DNA from: Streptomyces shenzhenensis | Lineage (GTDB): Bacteria; Actinomycetota; Actinomycetes; Streptomycetales; Streptomycetaceae | DNA length: 64,000 nt | Reading direction: 5' to 3' | NCBI RefSeq assembly: GCF_003688995.1 | Contig: NZ_PENI01000019.1 | Coordinates: 117,123-181,122 of the forward strand | Shown here: one piece after another, positions 7,374-16,995 of the stretch | How positions within the stretch are numbered: position 1 is the first letter of the stretch | Layout: every line of letters begins with the position of its first letter | The notes under the pieces: model-generated | The model's database searches: none | What the model saw: only the letters and a program-made list of their open reading frames with translations | Told to the model about the DNA's origin: nothing | Position numbers and translations under genes: made by a program

Positions 7374-8978
7374 CTACATCGCTCTCGCCGCCACCTCGCC
7401 CCCGGACGGCGCCCGCACCGGCCGACCGGGATCCTTCGCCGGGCCGACGGGGCGCCGCCTCGGCAGCTCTGCTGTGAACTCCGTTCGTCCCGGGGTGCTT
7501 TCCACCGTGATGCGGCCTCCGTGGGCCGTCACCACCGCCGCCGCGATCGCCAGGCCGAGCCCCGAGCCGCCCGCCGCGCCCCCGGCACGCGTACGAGAGG
7601 GATCCGCGCGGGTGAAGGGCTCGAAGACCACCGGGAGCAGGTCGGGCGGAATGCCCGGACCGTCGTCGCGGACACGGACGACGCAGTGGGTGGGCGTGGT
7701 CGCGACCGAGACGACCACCGTCGTCCCCACCGGCGTGTGCCCGCGCGCGTTGGCCAGCAGACGGGCCACCATCTGCCCCAGCCGGGTCGCGTCGCCGACG
7801 ACCAGGGCCGGGGCGTCCGGGTGGAGTTCGAGCCGCCAGAGATGGCCGTCACCGGCGGCCCGCGCCGCCCGGACCGCCTCCGCCACCAGCTCGGCCAGGT
7901 CCACCTCGGCGGACTCCAGCGGGCGCCCCTCGTCGAGCCGGGCGAGCAGCAGCAGCTCCTCGACCAGGCCCGTCATCCGTGCCGACTCCGCGGTGACCCG
8001 CCGCCAGGCCAGCTCGGGCGGGACGCGGCCGGAGCCGTCGCTCATCAGCTCCGCGTAGCCGACGATGGCCGCGAGCGGCGTGCGGAGTTCATGGCTGGCG
8101 TCGGCCAGGAAGCGCCGCATCCGCTCGTCGCTGCGCCGCACCCGCTCCTCGGCGCGCAGCCGTTCGGCGTGCGCCGCCGCGGCCCGGTCGACGAGCCGGT
8201 GCAGGGCCACGCCGATCCGGGCGGTCTCGCCGGCCGGGCCGGTCTCCTGTTCCGGCACCCGGGTGGGACCGGTGGGCCGGCCGCTGTCGAACGGTGCGCG
8301 GGAGATCGCGTCGGCCGCGGCGGCGACTTGCCGCAGGGGGCGCAGCCGGCGCCGTACGACGACCGCGCACGCGCCGCACGCCACCGTCAGCCCGGTCCCC
8401 GCGATCACGACCTCGGCCGTCACCAGATCGCGGAGGGTGGCGAGTACGTCGTCCATCGGGAGGCCGGTGAGGACACGGATCCCCGCCGCGTCGAGGGCGA
8501 GGAGGCGGTAGGTGCCCAGTCCTGGCACCGTCCGGGTGTGCGGGGAGCCGTCGGCGGCGATGCCCCCGAGGGCGGCGCGCTGGACGCCGGTGAGGTCGCG
8601 CGGCGCCACGCCCGCCGCCCCGGCCGGGTCGGCGTCGCCGTCGCTCGCGGCGCCGCCGGTCCGGGCGGTCACCGCCGCGGTCAGGATCGTCCCGTCCGTG
8701 TCGAGCCGGGCCGCGAGCAGGCCCTCAGGTCGCCCGCCGTCGCCGAGGAAGGACAGGTCCCCGGCGCGTTCCGGGTGACGCGCCGCGCCCGCCACGCCGC
8801 GCTCCGCGGCGGCCGTCAGCCGGTCGTCCAGGTCGCCCAGCAGCCGGGCGCGTTGGGCGACCGCGGTGGCGACGGCCGACGCGGTGGTCAGGCACACCAT
8901 CGCGGCGATGACGACGACCAGCAGCCGCGTGCCCAGCGAACGGCCGCTCGGCGGCGTACCCAGCGTGTCGCGGGTCAT
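7374..8978 (-). CDS. Two-component sensor histidine kinase, no adjacent response regulator
   Basis: A 534-residue membrane kinase. TM1 lies at about residues 13-36 (LLVVVIAAMVCLTTASAVATA), then a roughly 150-residue extracytoplasmic sensor domain, TM2 (VVIAGTGLTVACGACAVVV), a HAMP linker, the HisKA box ADASHELRTPLAAIVGYAEL with the phosphorylated His, and HATPase_c motifs (ANARGHT, VRDDGPGIPPDL, GSGLGLAIAAAVV). The start at 8978 has GAGGAGGG seven bases upstream. In this architecture the response regulator normally lies directly upstream. Here the upstream DNA holds only intergenic sequence and the acnA terminator, so the kinase looks orphaned or partnered elsewhere. The signal is unknown. 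Confidence 0.92.
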   Translation of the reverse strand: MTRDTLGTPPSGRSLGTRLLVVVIAAMVCLTTASAVATAVAQRARLLGDLDDRLTAAAERGVAGAARHPERAGDLSFLGDGGRPEGLLAARLDTDGTILTAAVTARTGGAASDGDADPAGAAGVAPRDLTGVQRAALGGIAADGSPHTRTVPGLGTYRLLALDAAGIRVLTGLPMDDVLATLRDLVTAEVVIAGTGLTVACGACAVVVRRRLRPLRQVAAAADAISRAPFDSGRPTGPTRVPEQETGPAGETARIGVALHRLVDRAAAAHAERLRAEERVRRSDERMRRFLADASHELRTPLAAIVGYAELMSDGSGRVPPELAWRRVTAESARMTGLVEELLLLARLDEGRPLESAEVDLAELVAEAVRAARAAGDGHLWRLELHPDAPALVVGDATRLGQMVARLLANARGHTPVGTTVVVSVATTPTHCVVRVRDDGPGIPPDLLPVVFEPFTRADPSRTRAGGAAGGSGLGLAIAAAVVTAHGGRITVESTPGRTEFTAELPRRRPVGPAKDPGRPVRAPSGGEVAARAM

Positions 8979-9310
8979 CTTCGACCCTCCTCGTCCCCGA
9001 GGGCGCAGCCGGGTCGGCGGACGTCCGGCGCACGGACACGGCCGGTTCGCGGCCCAGGGGTACCAGTCATGTACCGATCCTGTCCCGGCCCGCTGGGGGA
9101 TCCCTGTGTTCCGGCTGAGGGTCGGTGATGACCTGGGGCGTAAGCCGACGAAGGCGACGCCGCGCGGACGGCACGGCGAAGGGCCGCACCCCCTTCGCCG
9201 GGGATGCGGCCCTTGTGCGCGGAGCCGTACGCCGGGCACTCGCCGCCGAGTGCCGGGTGCCGTCGGCTGCTTCCGGACCGGCCGTCGCCGGGGTCCGGAC
9301 CGGCCGTCGC
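8979..9310. other. Intergenic region between acnA and the histidine kinase
   Basis: No coding sequence is supported in these 332 bp. It holds the acnA terminator (9179-9214), a small inverted repeat GGTAC-N7-GTACC at 9059-9075 of unknown role, and presumably the kinase promoter. I saw no trace of a response-regulator gene. Confidence 0.6.
9179..9214 (-). terminator. Hairpin terminator downstream of acnA
   Basis: The arms AAGGGCCGCA and TGCGGCCCTT are perfectly complementary around a 16-nt loop, about 100 bases after the acnA stop codon. Confidence 0.7.
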
Positions 9311-12043
<2,733 letters not shown>

Positions 12044-12111
12044 GACAGTCTCCTTCATTGATGTGCGCGTACCACCACGATCCTGCCGCCACGGCAACTG
12101 GGCCGATCCGC

Positions 12112-12142
12112 TAAGGTAAGGCTAAGTTAGGTAACCCTTACC
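12112..12142. promoter_or_regulatory. Iron-box-like element upstream of acnA
   Basis: The first 19 bases, TAAGGTAAGGCTAAGTTAG, match 13 of 19 positions of the DmdR1/IdeR iron-box consensus (TTAGGTTAGGCTCACCTAA). An overlapping inverted repeat GGTAAGG-N14-CCTTACC spans 12115-12142. Iron-dependent control of an iron-sulfur enzyme would make sense, but the match is imperfect. Confidence 0.45.
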
Positions 12143-12173
12143 GGGGTGGCGGCTGTGGTGCTCCTCGGCAGAT

Positions 12174-12189
12174 ATCTCGATGTCGAGAT
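12174..12189. promoter_or_regulatory. Palindrome ATCTC-N6-GAGAT, copy 1
   Basis: ATCTCGATGTCGAGAT is a palindrome except for its two central bases, and it extends by one base each side. It lies 131 bp upstream of acnA. It has the same ATCTC-N6-GAGAT frame as copy 2, and both are followed by AAC. It is a candidate operator for the XRE domain of the adjacent MurA-like protein or for another regulator of acnA. Confidence 0.55.
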
Positions 12190-12363
12190 AACTCTAGTAC
12201 ATGGGGCTGGGATGGTCATGTCCGGAGGGGATCCGTCCTGCCCGGATTCGGTGCCCCGGCCGGACGACGGTGAGCACGAGCGGGAGCGCGACACACCGAA
12301 CACCCCCCTTTCACCTGGGAACACCGGCGCCCCATCACCCGAATGGCCCCCTCAACGGGCGCC

Positions 12364-12379
12364 ATCTCATATCTGAGAT
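12364..12379. promoter_or_regulatory. Palindrome ATCTC-N6-GAGAT, copy 2, at the murA start
   Basis: ATCTCATATCTGAGAT ends 12 bases before the murA ATG. No Shine-Dalgarno sequence separates it from the start codon, and TAACCT at 12379-12384 could be a -10 hexamer for a leaderless transcript. A protein bound here would cover the promoter. Confidence 0.55.
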
Positions 12380-12391
12380 AACCTCAACCTC

Positions 12392-13921
12392 ATGGCAGAC
12401 GACTACCTCGTACGCATCGGCAAGCTCATCCGTGACGCCCGGCAACACCGCGGCTGGACACAGGCGCAGCTCGCGGAGGCGCTCGGCACCAGTCAGAGCG
12501 CCGTCAACCGGATCGAGCGGGGGAACCAGAACATCAGCCTTGAGATGATCGCCCGCATCGGTGAAGCCCTGGACAGCGAGATCGTGTCGCTGGGTTATGC
12601 GGGCCCCATGCATCTTCGGGTGGTCGGAGGCCGTCGGCTGTCCGGCGCGATCGATGTGAAGACCAGCAAGAACGCCTGCGTGGCGCTGCTGTGCGCCACG
12701 CTGCTGAACCAGGGGCGCACGGTGCTGCGCCGGGTCGCCCGCATCGAAGAGGTCTACCGGCTGCTGGAGGTGCTCAACTCCATCGGCGTCCGCACCCGCT
12801 GGATCAACGACGGAGTCGACCTGGAGATCGTGCCGCCGGCCGAGCTGGAGCTGGCCGCCATCGACGCGGAGGCGGCCGTCCGCACGCGCTCCATCATCAT
12901 GTTCCTCGGCCCGCTGCTGCACCGCATGGACGCCTTCAAACTGCCGTACGCGGGCGGCTGCGACCTCGGTACCCGCACCATCGAACCGCACATGATCGCG
13001 CTGCGCCGGTTCGGTCTTGAGGTCGCCGCCACGGAGGGGCAGTACCACGCCACGGTGGACCGGTCCGTGCGCCCCGCCCGCCCGATCGTGCTGACCGAGC
13101 GCGGCGACACGGTCACGGAGAACGCGCTGCTCGCCGCCGCCCGCTACGACGGCGTCACCGTGATCCGCAACGCCTCCTCCAACTACATGGTCCAGGACCT
13201 GTGCTTCTTCCTGGAGGCGCTGGGCGTGCGGGTCGAGGGCATCGGCACCACCACGCTCACCGTGCACGGCGTGCCCACCATCGACGTCGACGTCGACTAC
13301 TCGCCCTCCGAGGACCCGGTCGAGGCGATGAGCCTGCTGGCCGCCGCCGTGGTCACCGAGTCGGAGCTGACCGTGCGCCGGGTGCCGATCGAGTTCCTGG
13401 AGATCGAACTCGCGGTCCTGGAGGAGATGGGCCTCGACCACGACCGCACCCCGGAGTACGTCGCCGACAACGGCCGTACCCGCCTGGTGGACCTGACCGT
13501 GCGGCCCTCCAAGCTGGAGGCGCCGATCGACAAGATCCATCCGATGCCGTTCCCCGGCCTGAACATCGACAACGTGCCCTTCTTCGCGGCCATCGCGGCG
13601 GTCGCCCAGGGCAAGACGCTGATCCACGACTGGGTCTACGACAACCGCGCGATCTACCTGACGGACCTCAACCGCCTGGGCGGCCGGCTGCAGTTGCTCG
13701 ACCCGCACCGCGTCCTGGTCGAGGGCCCCACCCGCTGGCGCGCCGCCGAGATGATGTGCCCGCCGGCCCTGCGCCCCGCCGTGGTCGTCCTGCTGGCGAT
13801 GATGGCGGCCGAGGGCACGTCGGTGCTGCGCAACGTGTACGTCATCAACCGCGGCTACGAGGACCTCGCCGAACGCCTCAACTCGATCGGCGCCCAGATC
13901 GAGATCTTCCGCGACATCTGA
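12392..13921 (+). CDS. murA: XRE helix-turn-helix fused to UDP-GlcNAc 1-carboxyvinyltransferase (second MurA)
   Basis: A 509-residue fusion. Residues 1-65 form an XRE-type HTH (WTQAQLAEALGTSQSAVNRIERG). From about residue 75 a full MurA/EPSP-synthase fold follows (LRVVGGRRLSGAIDVKTSKNA). The PEP-reactive cysteine is kept in YAGGCDLGTRTIEPH, and MPFPGLNIDNVPFF, with NRGYEDLAERLNSIGAQI near the end, are family motifs. MurA makes enolpyruvyl-UDP-GlcNAc, the first committed step of peptidoglycan synthesis. The HTH suggests it may also act as a regulator, and two matching palindromes lie upstream. The gene beside aconitase in other streptomycetes has the same fusion. Its last 17 bases are the attachment core of the downstream element and are restored exactly, so the protein is intact. 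Confidence 0.93.
   Translation: MADDYLVRIGKLIRDARQHRGWTQAQLAEALGTSQSAVNRIERGNQNISLEMIARIGEALDSEIVSLGYAGPMHLRVVGGRRLSGAIDVKTSKNACVALLCATLLNQGRTVLRRVARIEEVYRLLEVLNSIGVRTRWINDGVDLEIVPPAELELAAIDAEAAVRTRSIIMFLGPLLHRMDAFKLPYAGGCDLGTRTIEPHMIALRRFGLEVAATEGQYHATVDRSVRPARPIVLTERGDTVTENALLAAARYDGVTVIRNASSNYMVQDLCFFLEALGVRVEGIGTTTLTVHGVPTIDVDVDYSPSEDPVEAMSLLAAAVVTESELTVRRVPIEFLEIELAVLEEMGLDHDRTPEYVADNGRTRLVDLTVRPSKLEAPIDKIHPMPFPGLNIDNVPFFAAIAAVAQGKTLIHDWVYDNRAIYLTDLNRLGGRLQLLDPHRVLVEGPTRWRAAEMMCPPALRPAVVVLLAMMAAEGTSVLRNVYVINRGYEDLAERLNSIGAQIEIFRDI
13905..13921. repeat. Left attachment-site core (attL) in the 3' end of murA
   Basis: TCTTCCGCGACATCTGA encodes the last residues and stop of murA (F-R-D-I-stop). 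The identical 17 bases recur at 48854-48870 in the same orientation. This is what site-specific insertion by a tyrosine integrase into a gene 3' end leaves behind. Confidence 0.88.
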
Positions 13922-13927
13922 TACGAC

Positions 13928-13988
13928 GACGCCGCCGCACCCCGTCTGACCTGCTATTTAGCGGGACAGGGAGGGGTGCGGCGGCGTC
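13928..13988. terminator. Terminator hairpin just inside the left end of the element
   Basis: GACGCCGCCGCACCCC and GGGGTGCGGCGGCGTC are perfect 16-bp arms around a 29-nt loop, starting 7 bases after the murA stop. It ends murA transcription from the left. It closely resembles the chromosomal hairpin at 48880-48933, so the element seems to bring a substitute for the terminator it displaced. Confidence 0.8.
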
Positions 13989-14009
13989 TCTGGGACTTCT
14001 CTGGGACTT
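13989..14009 (+). repeat. Integrase arm-site candidate, two TCTGGGACTT copies (left)
   Basis: TCTGGGACTT occurs at 13989-13998 and 14000-14009, an 11-bp period that puts both on one DNA face. The same pair, same spacing and orientation, occurs at 48730-48750. In the circular form these would flank the core about 67 and 103 bp away, like the P and P' arms of a phage-type attP. Confidence 0.78.
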
Positions 14010-14071
14010 TGGGCCCCGCAGCGGGCTACGAGCCACGCTCCACGGGCTCTACCGACCGGCCACGGCCGCAG

Positions 14072-15319
14072 CTACGCGAAGATCGCGTCGATGGCGGCGC
14101 TGCCTCGTGCGCCGGCGCGGGGCAGGAAGTGGGAGTACTTCCGCAGCGTGAACCCGGGGTCGGAGTGCCCCAGCCAGCGGGCCAGGGAGACGATCGATTC
14201 GCCAGCCTCCAGTTCCTCGGAGGCGTAGAAGTGGCGCAGGGCGTGAAAGCCGTGCTCCCGGGACGGCTCCCACACACGAGCACCGTCGGTGCTGCCCTCG
14301 TCCAGCGGGGCGATCACACCCGCCCTGGCCAGAGCAGGCTTCCACACGTAGGAGTTGAAGTAGTTCCGGTTGATGGCCTTCCGCTCGCGTCCCGTCACCA
14401 GGAGGTTGTAGGTCCTCGGCCGCCGATGCTTGGCCTCCACCGGCGTCTCGGCCGGAGTCGGGTCGTCCCAGGGCAGTGTGACCGGCACCGGCGCGAATTG
14501 CTCCATGTGCTGCCGGATGGCCTGAGCCACGCTTGACGGCAGCGGCACGTCCCGGACCTTGCGCCCCTTGGGAAGCGCGAAACACAGCTTCGCCCGCACC
14601 ATCTTGACCTGCCGCCGGACGTGCACGACATCCTTCTCGAAGTCGATGTCGTCCGCTGAAAGACCGAGCGCCTCCCCTTGGCGGAGCCCGAGACCTGCTC
14701 CGATCACGAGGAGGAGCCGATAGCGATCCGGCAGGGCCTCCCGTACCGCCAGGACCCGCTCGGGCGGCCACGCCTCGACCCTGCCGGGTGTGGCGGCCGG
14801 AGGACCGACCGTGCTGGACGGGCATGGGTTGCGTCCGAGGCGACGGTCCTCGACCGCGGCCTGGAGGACGCTGGAGAGCGTCACCCAGACCAGACGGATC
14901 GAGGTCGGACCGAGGTCCTTCTCCAGCCGCTTCTTCCAGTGGCGCAGGACTTCCGTACCGATGGCGTTGAGCGGCTGAGCACCCAGGTAGGGAACGATGT
15001 GCCGCCGTACCCTCTGCTCGATCCGCTCGATCGTGGACGGGTCACCGCTCTGGCTGGGCCACCAGTGGGTCGCGATGTAGTCCTTGAGGGAGATGGCCCC
15101 ATCACGCGGATCCACGAACTCGCCTCGGCGAGCGTTGGTCTGCGCCTGGGCGAGCCAGGTCTTGGCGTCCTGGAGGGCGTCGAAGGAACGGTCCTTGACG
15201 CCGGGGATGCCCTTGACGCGGTAGCGGGTGCACTTGCCATACAGGGCCGTGCGTTCGCGTTTGCCGGTCTTCGGGTTGGGACGCTTCTTCAGCCATCGGT
15301 CTTCTATATAGCCGGCCAG
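14072..15319 (-). CDS. int: Tyrosine site-specific integrase
   Basis: A phage/AICE-type tyrosine recombinase of 415 residues if it starts at CTG 15319. Upstream of the first ATG (15115) the frame stays coding-like: AGYIEDRWLKKRPNPKTGKR, an Arg/Lys-rich arm-binding domain, then SFDALQDAKTWLAQAQTNAR. CTG 15319 has AAGGAG exactly six bases before it, and M/V-A-G-Y-I-E-D-R-W is how such integrases commonly begin. The SAM-like core-binding domain opens at about residue 75 (SLKDYIATHWWP). Catalytic residues are Arg in LGLRQGEALGL, HALRHFYAS, His in WLGHSDPG and probably Tyr in LRKYSHFL. It points toward attL, and no excisionase gene precedes it. Confidence 0.9.
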   Translation of the reverse strand: MAGYIEDRWLKKRPNPKTGKRERTALYGKCTRYRVKGIPGVKDRSFDALQDAKTWLAQAQTNARRGEFVDPRDGAISLKDYIATHWWPSQSGDPSTIERIEQRVRRHIVPYLGAQPLNAIGTEVLRHWKKRLEKDLGPTSIRLVWVTLSSVLQAAVEDRRLGRNPCPSSTVGPPAATPGRVEAWPPERVLAVREALPDRYRLLLVIGAGLGLRQGEALGLSADDIDFEKDVVHVRRQVKMVRAKLCFALPKGRKVRDVPLPSSVAQAIRQHMEQFAPVPVTLPWDDPTPAETPVEAKHRRPRTYNLLVTGRERKAINRNYFNSYVWKPALARAGVIAPLDEGSTDGARVWEPSREHGFHALRHFYASEELEAGESIVSLARWLGHSDPGFTLRKYSHFLPRAGARGSAAIDAIFA

Positions 15320-15633
15320 GTGGAACTCCTTGGTAATGGGGATGGAGGCGGCGCTCTACGGCGCTTGAGGCTTCAGGCGCTGAGGGGGCGGCTGGACCGC
15401 TCCTGCGGAGGGGTATTGAGCGGGTTGAGGGTCGGGTTGGAGCGAGAGTCGGCCTGCTCGAATCGACCGTAAGCCCCCCGTACCGACCATGCGCTGGATC
15501 GAAATCACTCGATGTAGCACGGCGTGCATTTCGACAGCAGACCGCGCGCTCTGGCCAGTCGTCCAGTCGGTCTCCACTGCCGCTGGAGTAGCAGCCCCGA
15601 CACTCGCGGCGGCATCTCGGAAAGGGGCACTTC
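15320..15633. other. Intergenic region between integrase and aromatase/cyclase
   Basis: No gene is supported in these 314 bp, in particular no small excisionase ORF with an AlpA-like helix-turn-helix. It must hold the divergent promoters of the integrase and of the first cluster gene. I could not pick convincing -35/-10 pairs. Confidence 0.5.
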
Positions 15634-16581
15634 ATGTCGGAGTCAGACGTCATCAGGACGCGTCATACGATCGATGTGGCGGCCGAACCCAAGGCCGTGT
15701 ACGAGCTGATCGCGGCGGCGGAGGACTGGCCGCACATCTTTCCTCCCACTGTGCACGTGGCGAAGCTCGACGGAGACAGCCGTTCGGAGCGGCTACGGAT
15801 CTGGGCGTTCGCGAACGGGGAGGTGCGGTCATGGACCTCACGCCGTGAACTGGACCCGAGCTCGCTACGGGTGGCCTTCCGCCAGGAGGTCTCGTCCGCG
15901 CCGGTCGCGGCGATGGGCGGCGAGTGGATCATCAAGGCGGCTCCGGGCGGCAGTAGCGTCGTGCTGCTTCACGACTTCACCGTTGTGGACGACGACTCCA
16001 CGGCCCGCGAGTGGGTGGAGCGCGCCGTCGACACCAACAGCGGCTCCGAGCTGGCCGCGCTGAAGACGGCGGCCGAATCGCTGGCGGCGGAGCCGAGGGC
16101 GCTGCTGTCGTTCGCGGACTTCGTCGACATCTCGGGCCCGCAGCAGGAGGTGTACGACTTCCTGTGGCGGGCCGATCTGTGGAAAGAGCGGCTTCCGCAC
16201 GTGAGCCGGCTTGTGCTGACCGAGCCCGGCGAGGATCTCCAGACGGTGGAGATGGACACCCGCACCGCAGACGGCTCGGTACACACGACGAAGTCGGTAC
16301 GAGTCGGTTTCGGGCCGGACCGGCTCGTCTACAAGCAGATTCAGGTGCCGCCGCTGATGACCGCGCACACGGGCCGCTGGACCATCGAGCCGACCGAGCG
16401 CGGGGTGCGTGCCACCTCACAGCACACCGTCGTCTTGCGCACCGATCGGGTGCAGGAGTTGCTGGGCCCGGACGCCACCATCGATACTGCCCGCGACTTG
16501 GTGCGCAGTGCTCTCGGCAAGAACAGCACGGCCACCCTCACGCTGGCCAAGGAGGCCGCGGAACGAGCCGCGTCACACTGA
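15634..16581 (+). CDS. Didomain polyketide aromatase/cyclase
   Basis: A 315-residue protein made of two START/SRPBCC (Bet v 1-like) domains in tandem: residues about 5-150 (RHTIDVAAEPKAVYELIAAA, WPHIFPP) and about 158-305 (FVDISGPQQEVYDFLWRADL, WKERLPHVSRL). This is the layout of ActVII/Gris-type aromatase/cyclases, which guide C7-C12 or C9-C14 first-ring closure and aromatisation of the ACP-bound polyketide. The start at 15634 has AAAGGGG upstream. It is the only cluster gene to the left of the core synthase block and reads toward it; the two meet at a long hairpin. Didomain forms usually act on C9-reduced chains, which fits the ActIII-like ketoreductase at 44787. Confidence 0.92.
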   Translation: MSESDVIRTRHTIDVAAEPKAVYELIAAAEDWPHIFPPTVHVAKLDGDSRSERLRIWAFANGEVRSWTSRRELDPSSLRVAFRQEVSSAPVAAMGGEWIIKAAPGGSSVVLLHDFTVVDDDSTAREWVERAVDTNSGSELAALKTAAESLAAEPRALLSFADFVDISGPQQEVYDFLWRADLWKERLPHVSRLVLTEPGEDLQTVEMDTRTADGSVHTTKSVRVGFGPDRLVYKQIQVPPLMTAHTGRWTIEPTERGVRATSQHTVVLRTDRVQELLGPDATIDTARDLVRSALGKNSTATLTLAKEAAERAASH

Positions 16582-16637
16582 CCGGAACGCGGAGGGAGGG
16601 GTCCCGGACTTCCGGGACCCCTCCCTCCGCGTTCCGG
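16582..16637. terminator. Bidirectional terminator with 27-bp perfect arms
   Basis: Two 27-base arms, starting CCGGAACGCGGAGG and ending CCTCCGCGTTCCGG, are perfectly complementary with only CT between them. It starts at the aromatase/cyclase stop and ends one base before the ACP stop, so it serves both convergent operons. It is by far the longest perfect hairpin I noticed in the window. Confidence 0.9.
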
Positions 16638-16638
16638 T

Positions 16639-16908
16639 TCAGCTTCCCGACAGGGCCGAGTTGACCAGGTCGACGAAGGCCCGCGGGGTCTCGGCGCCGT
16701 CGAGGTCCTCGTCGGGAAGGGCGACCCCGTAGTCACGGGTGATGCGGCCGGCCACCTCCAGCAGAGCGAGGGAGTCGTAGCCGAGGTCCGTGAACAGCAC
16801 ATCGGCGATGTCCCCGCTCAGATCGACCGCCTCGTCTTCGCCGGCCGACTCGCGCAGGATGCGAGTGAACTCGTCGATGCTCAGTGCCGTGACTCCGTGC
16901 GCGCTCAT
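16639..16908 (-). CDS. Type II polyketide acyl carrier protein
   Basis: An 89-residue ACP. The 4'-phosphopantetheine attaches to Ser46 in DLGYDSLALLEVAGRI, the standard LGxDS motif. Length and acidic helix II (RITRDYGVALPDED) are typical. It carries the growing poly-beta-ketone chain between ketosynthase, ketoreductase and cyclases. It is last in a four-gene run MAT, KS-alpha, chain-length factor, ACP on the minus strand. The start has GGAAGGA upstream. It needs a phosphopantetheinyl transferase for activity, and the cluster's own copy (21917-22621) is broken. Confidence 0.95.
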   Translation of the reverse strand: MSAHGVTALSIDEFTRILRESAGEDEAVDLSGDIADVLFTDLGYDSLALLEVAGRITRDYGVALPDEDLDGAETPRAFVDLVNSALSGS

Positions 16909-16995
16909 GGTGGGTTCCTTCCCTCTGGTTCGTGCTCGTCGATGGTGGTTTGCCGGTGGATCGGGTGCTCCCGGTAACTCCGGTGCCGGGGCGGT

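Noticed and set aside
13905..13921. A tRNA gene as integration target
   Set aside because: No cloverleaf or T-loop sequence is present. The repeat is the 3' end of the murA coding sequence.
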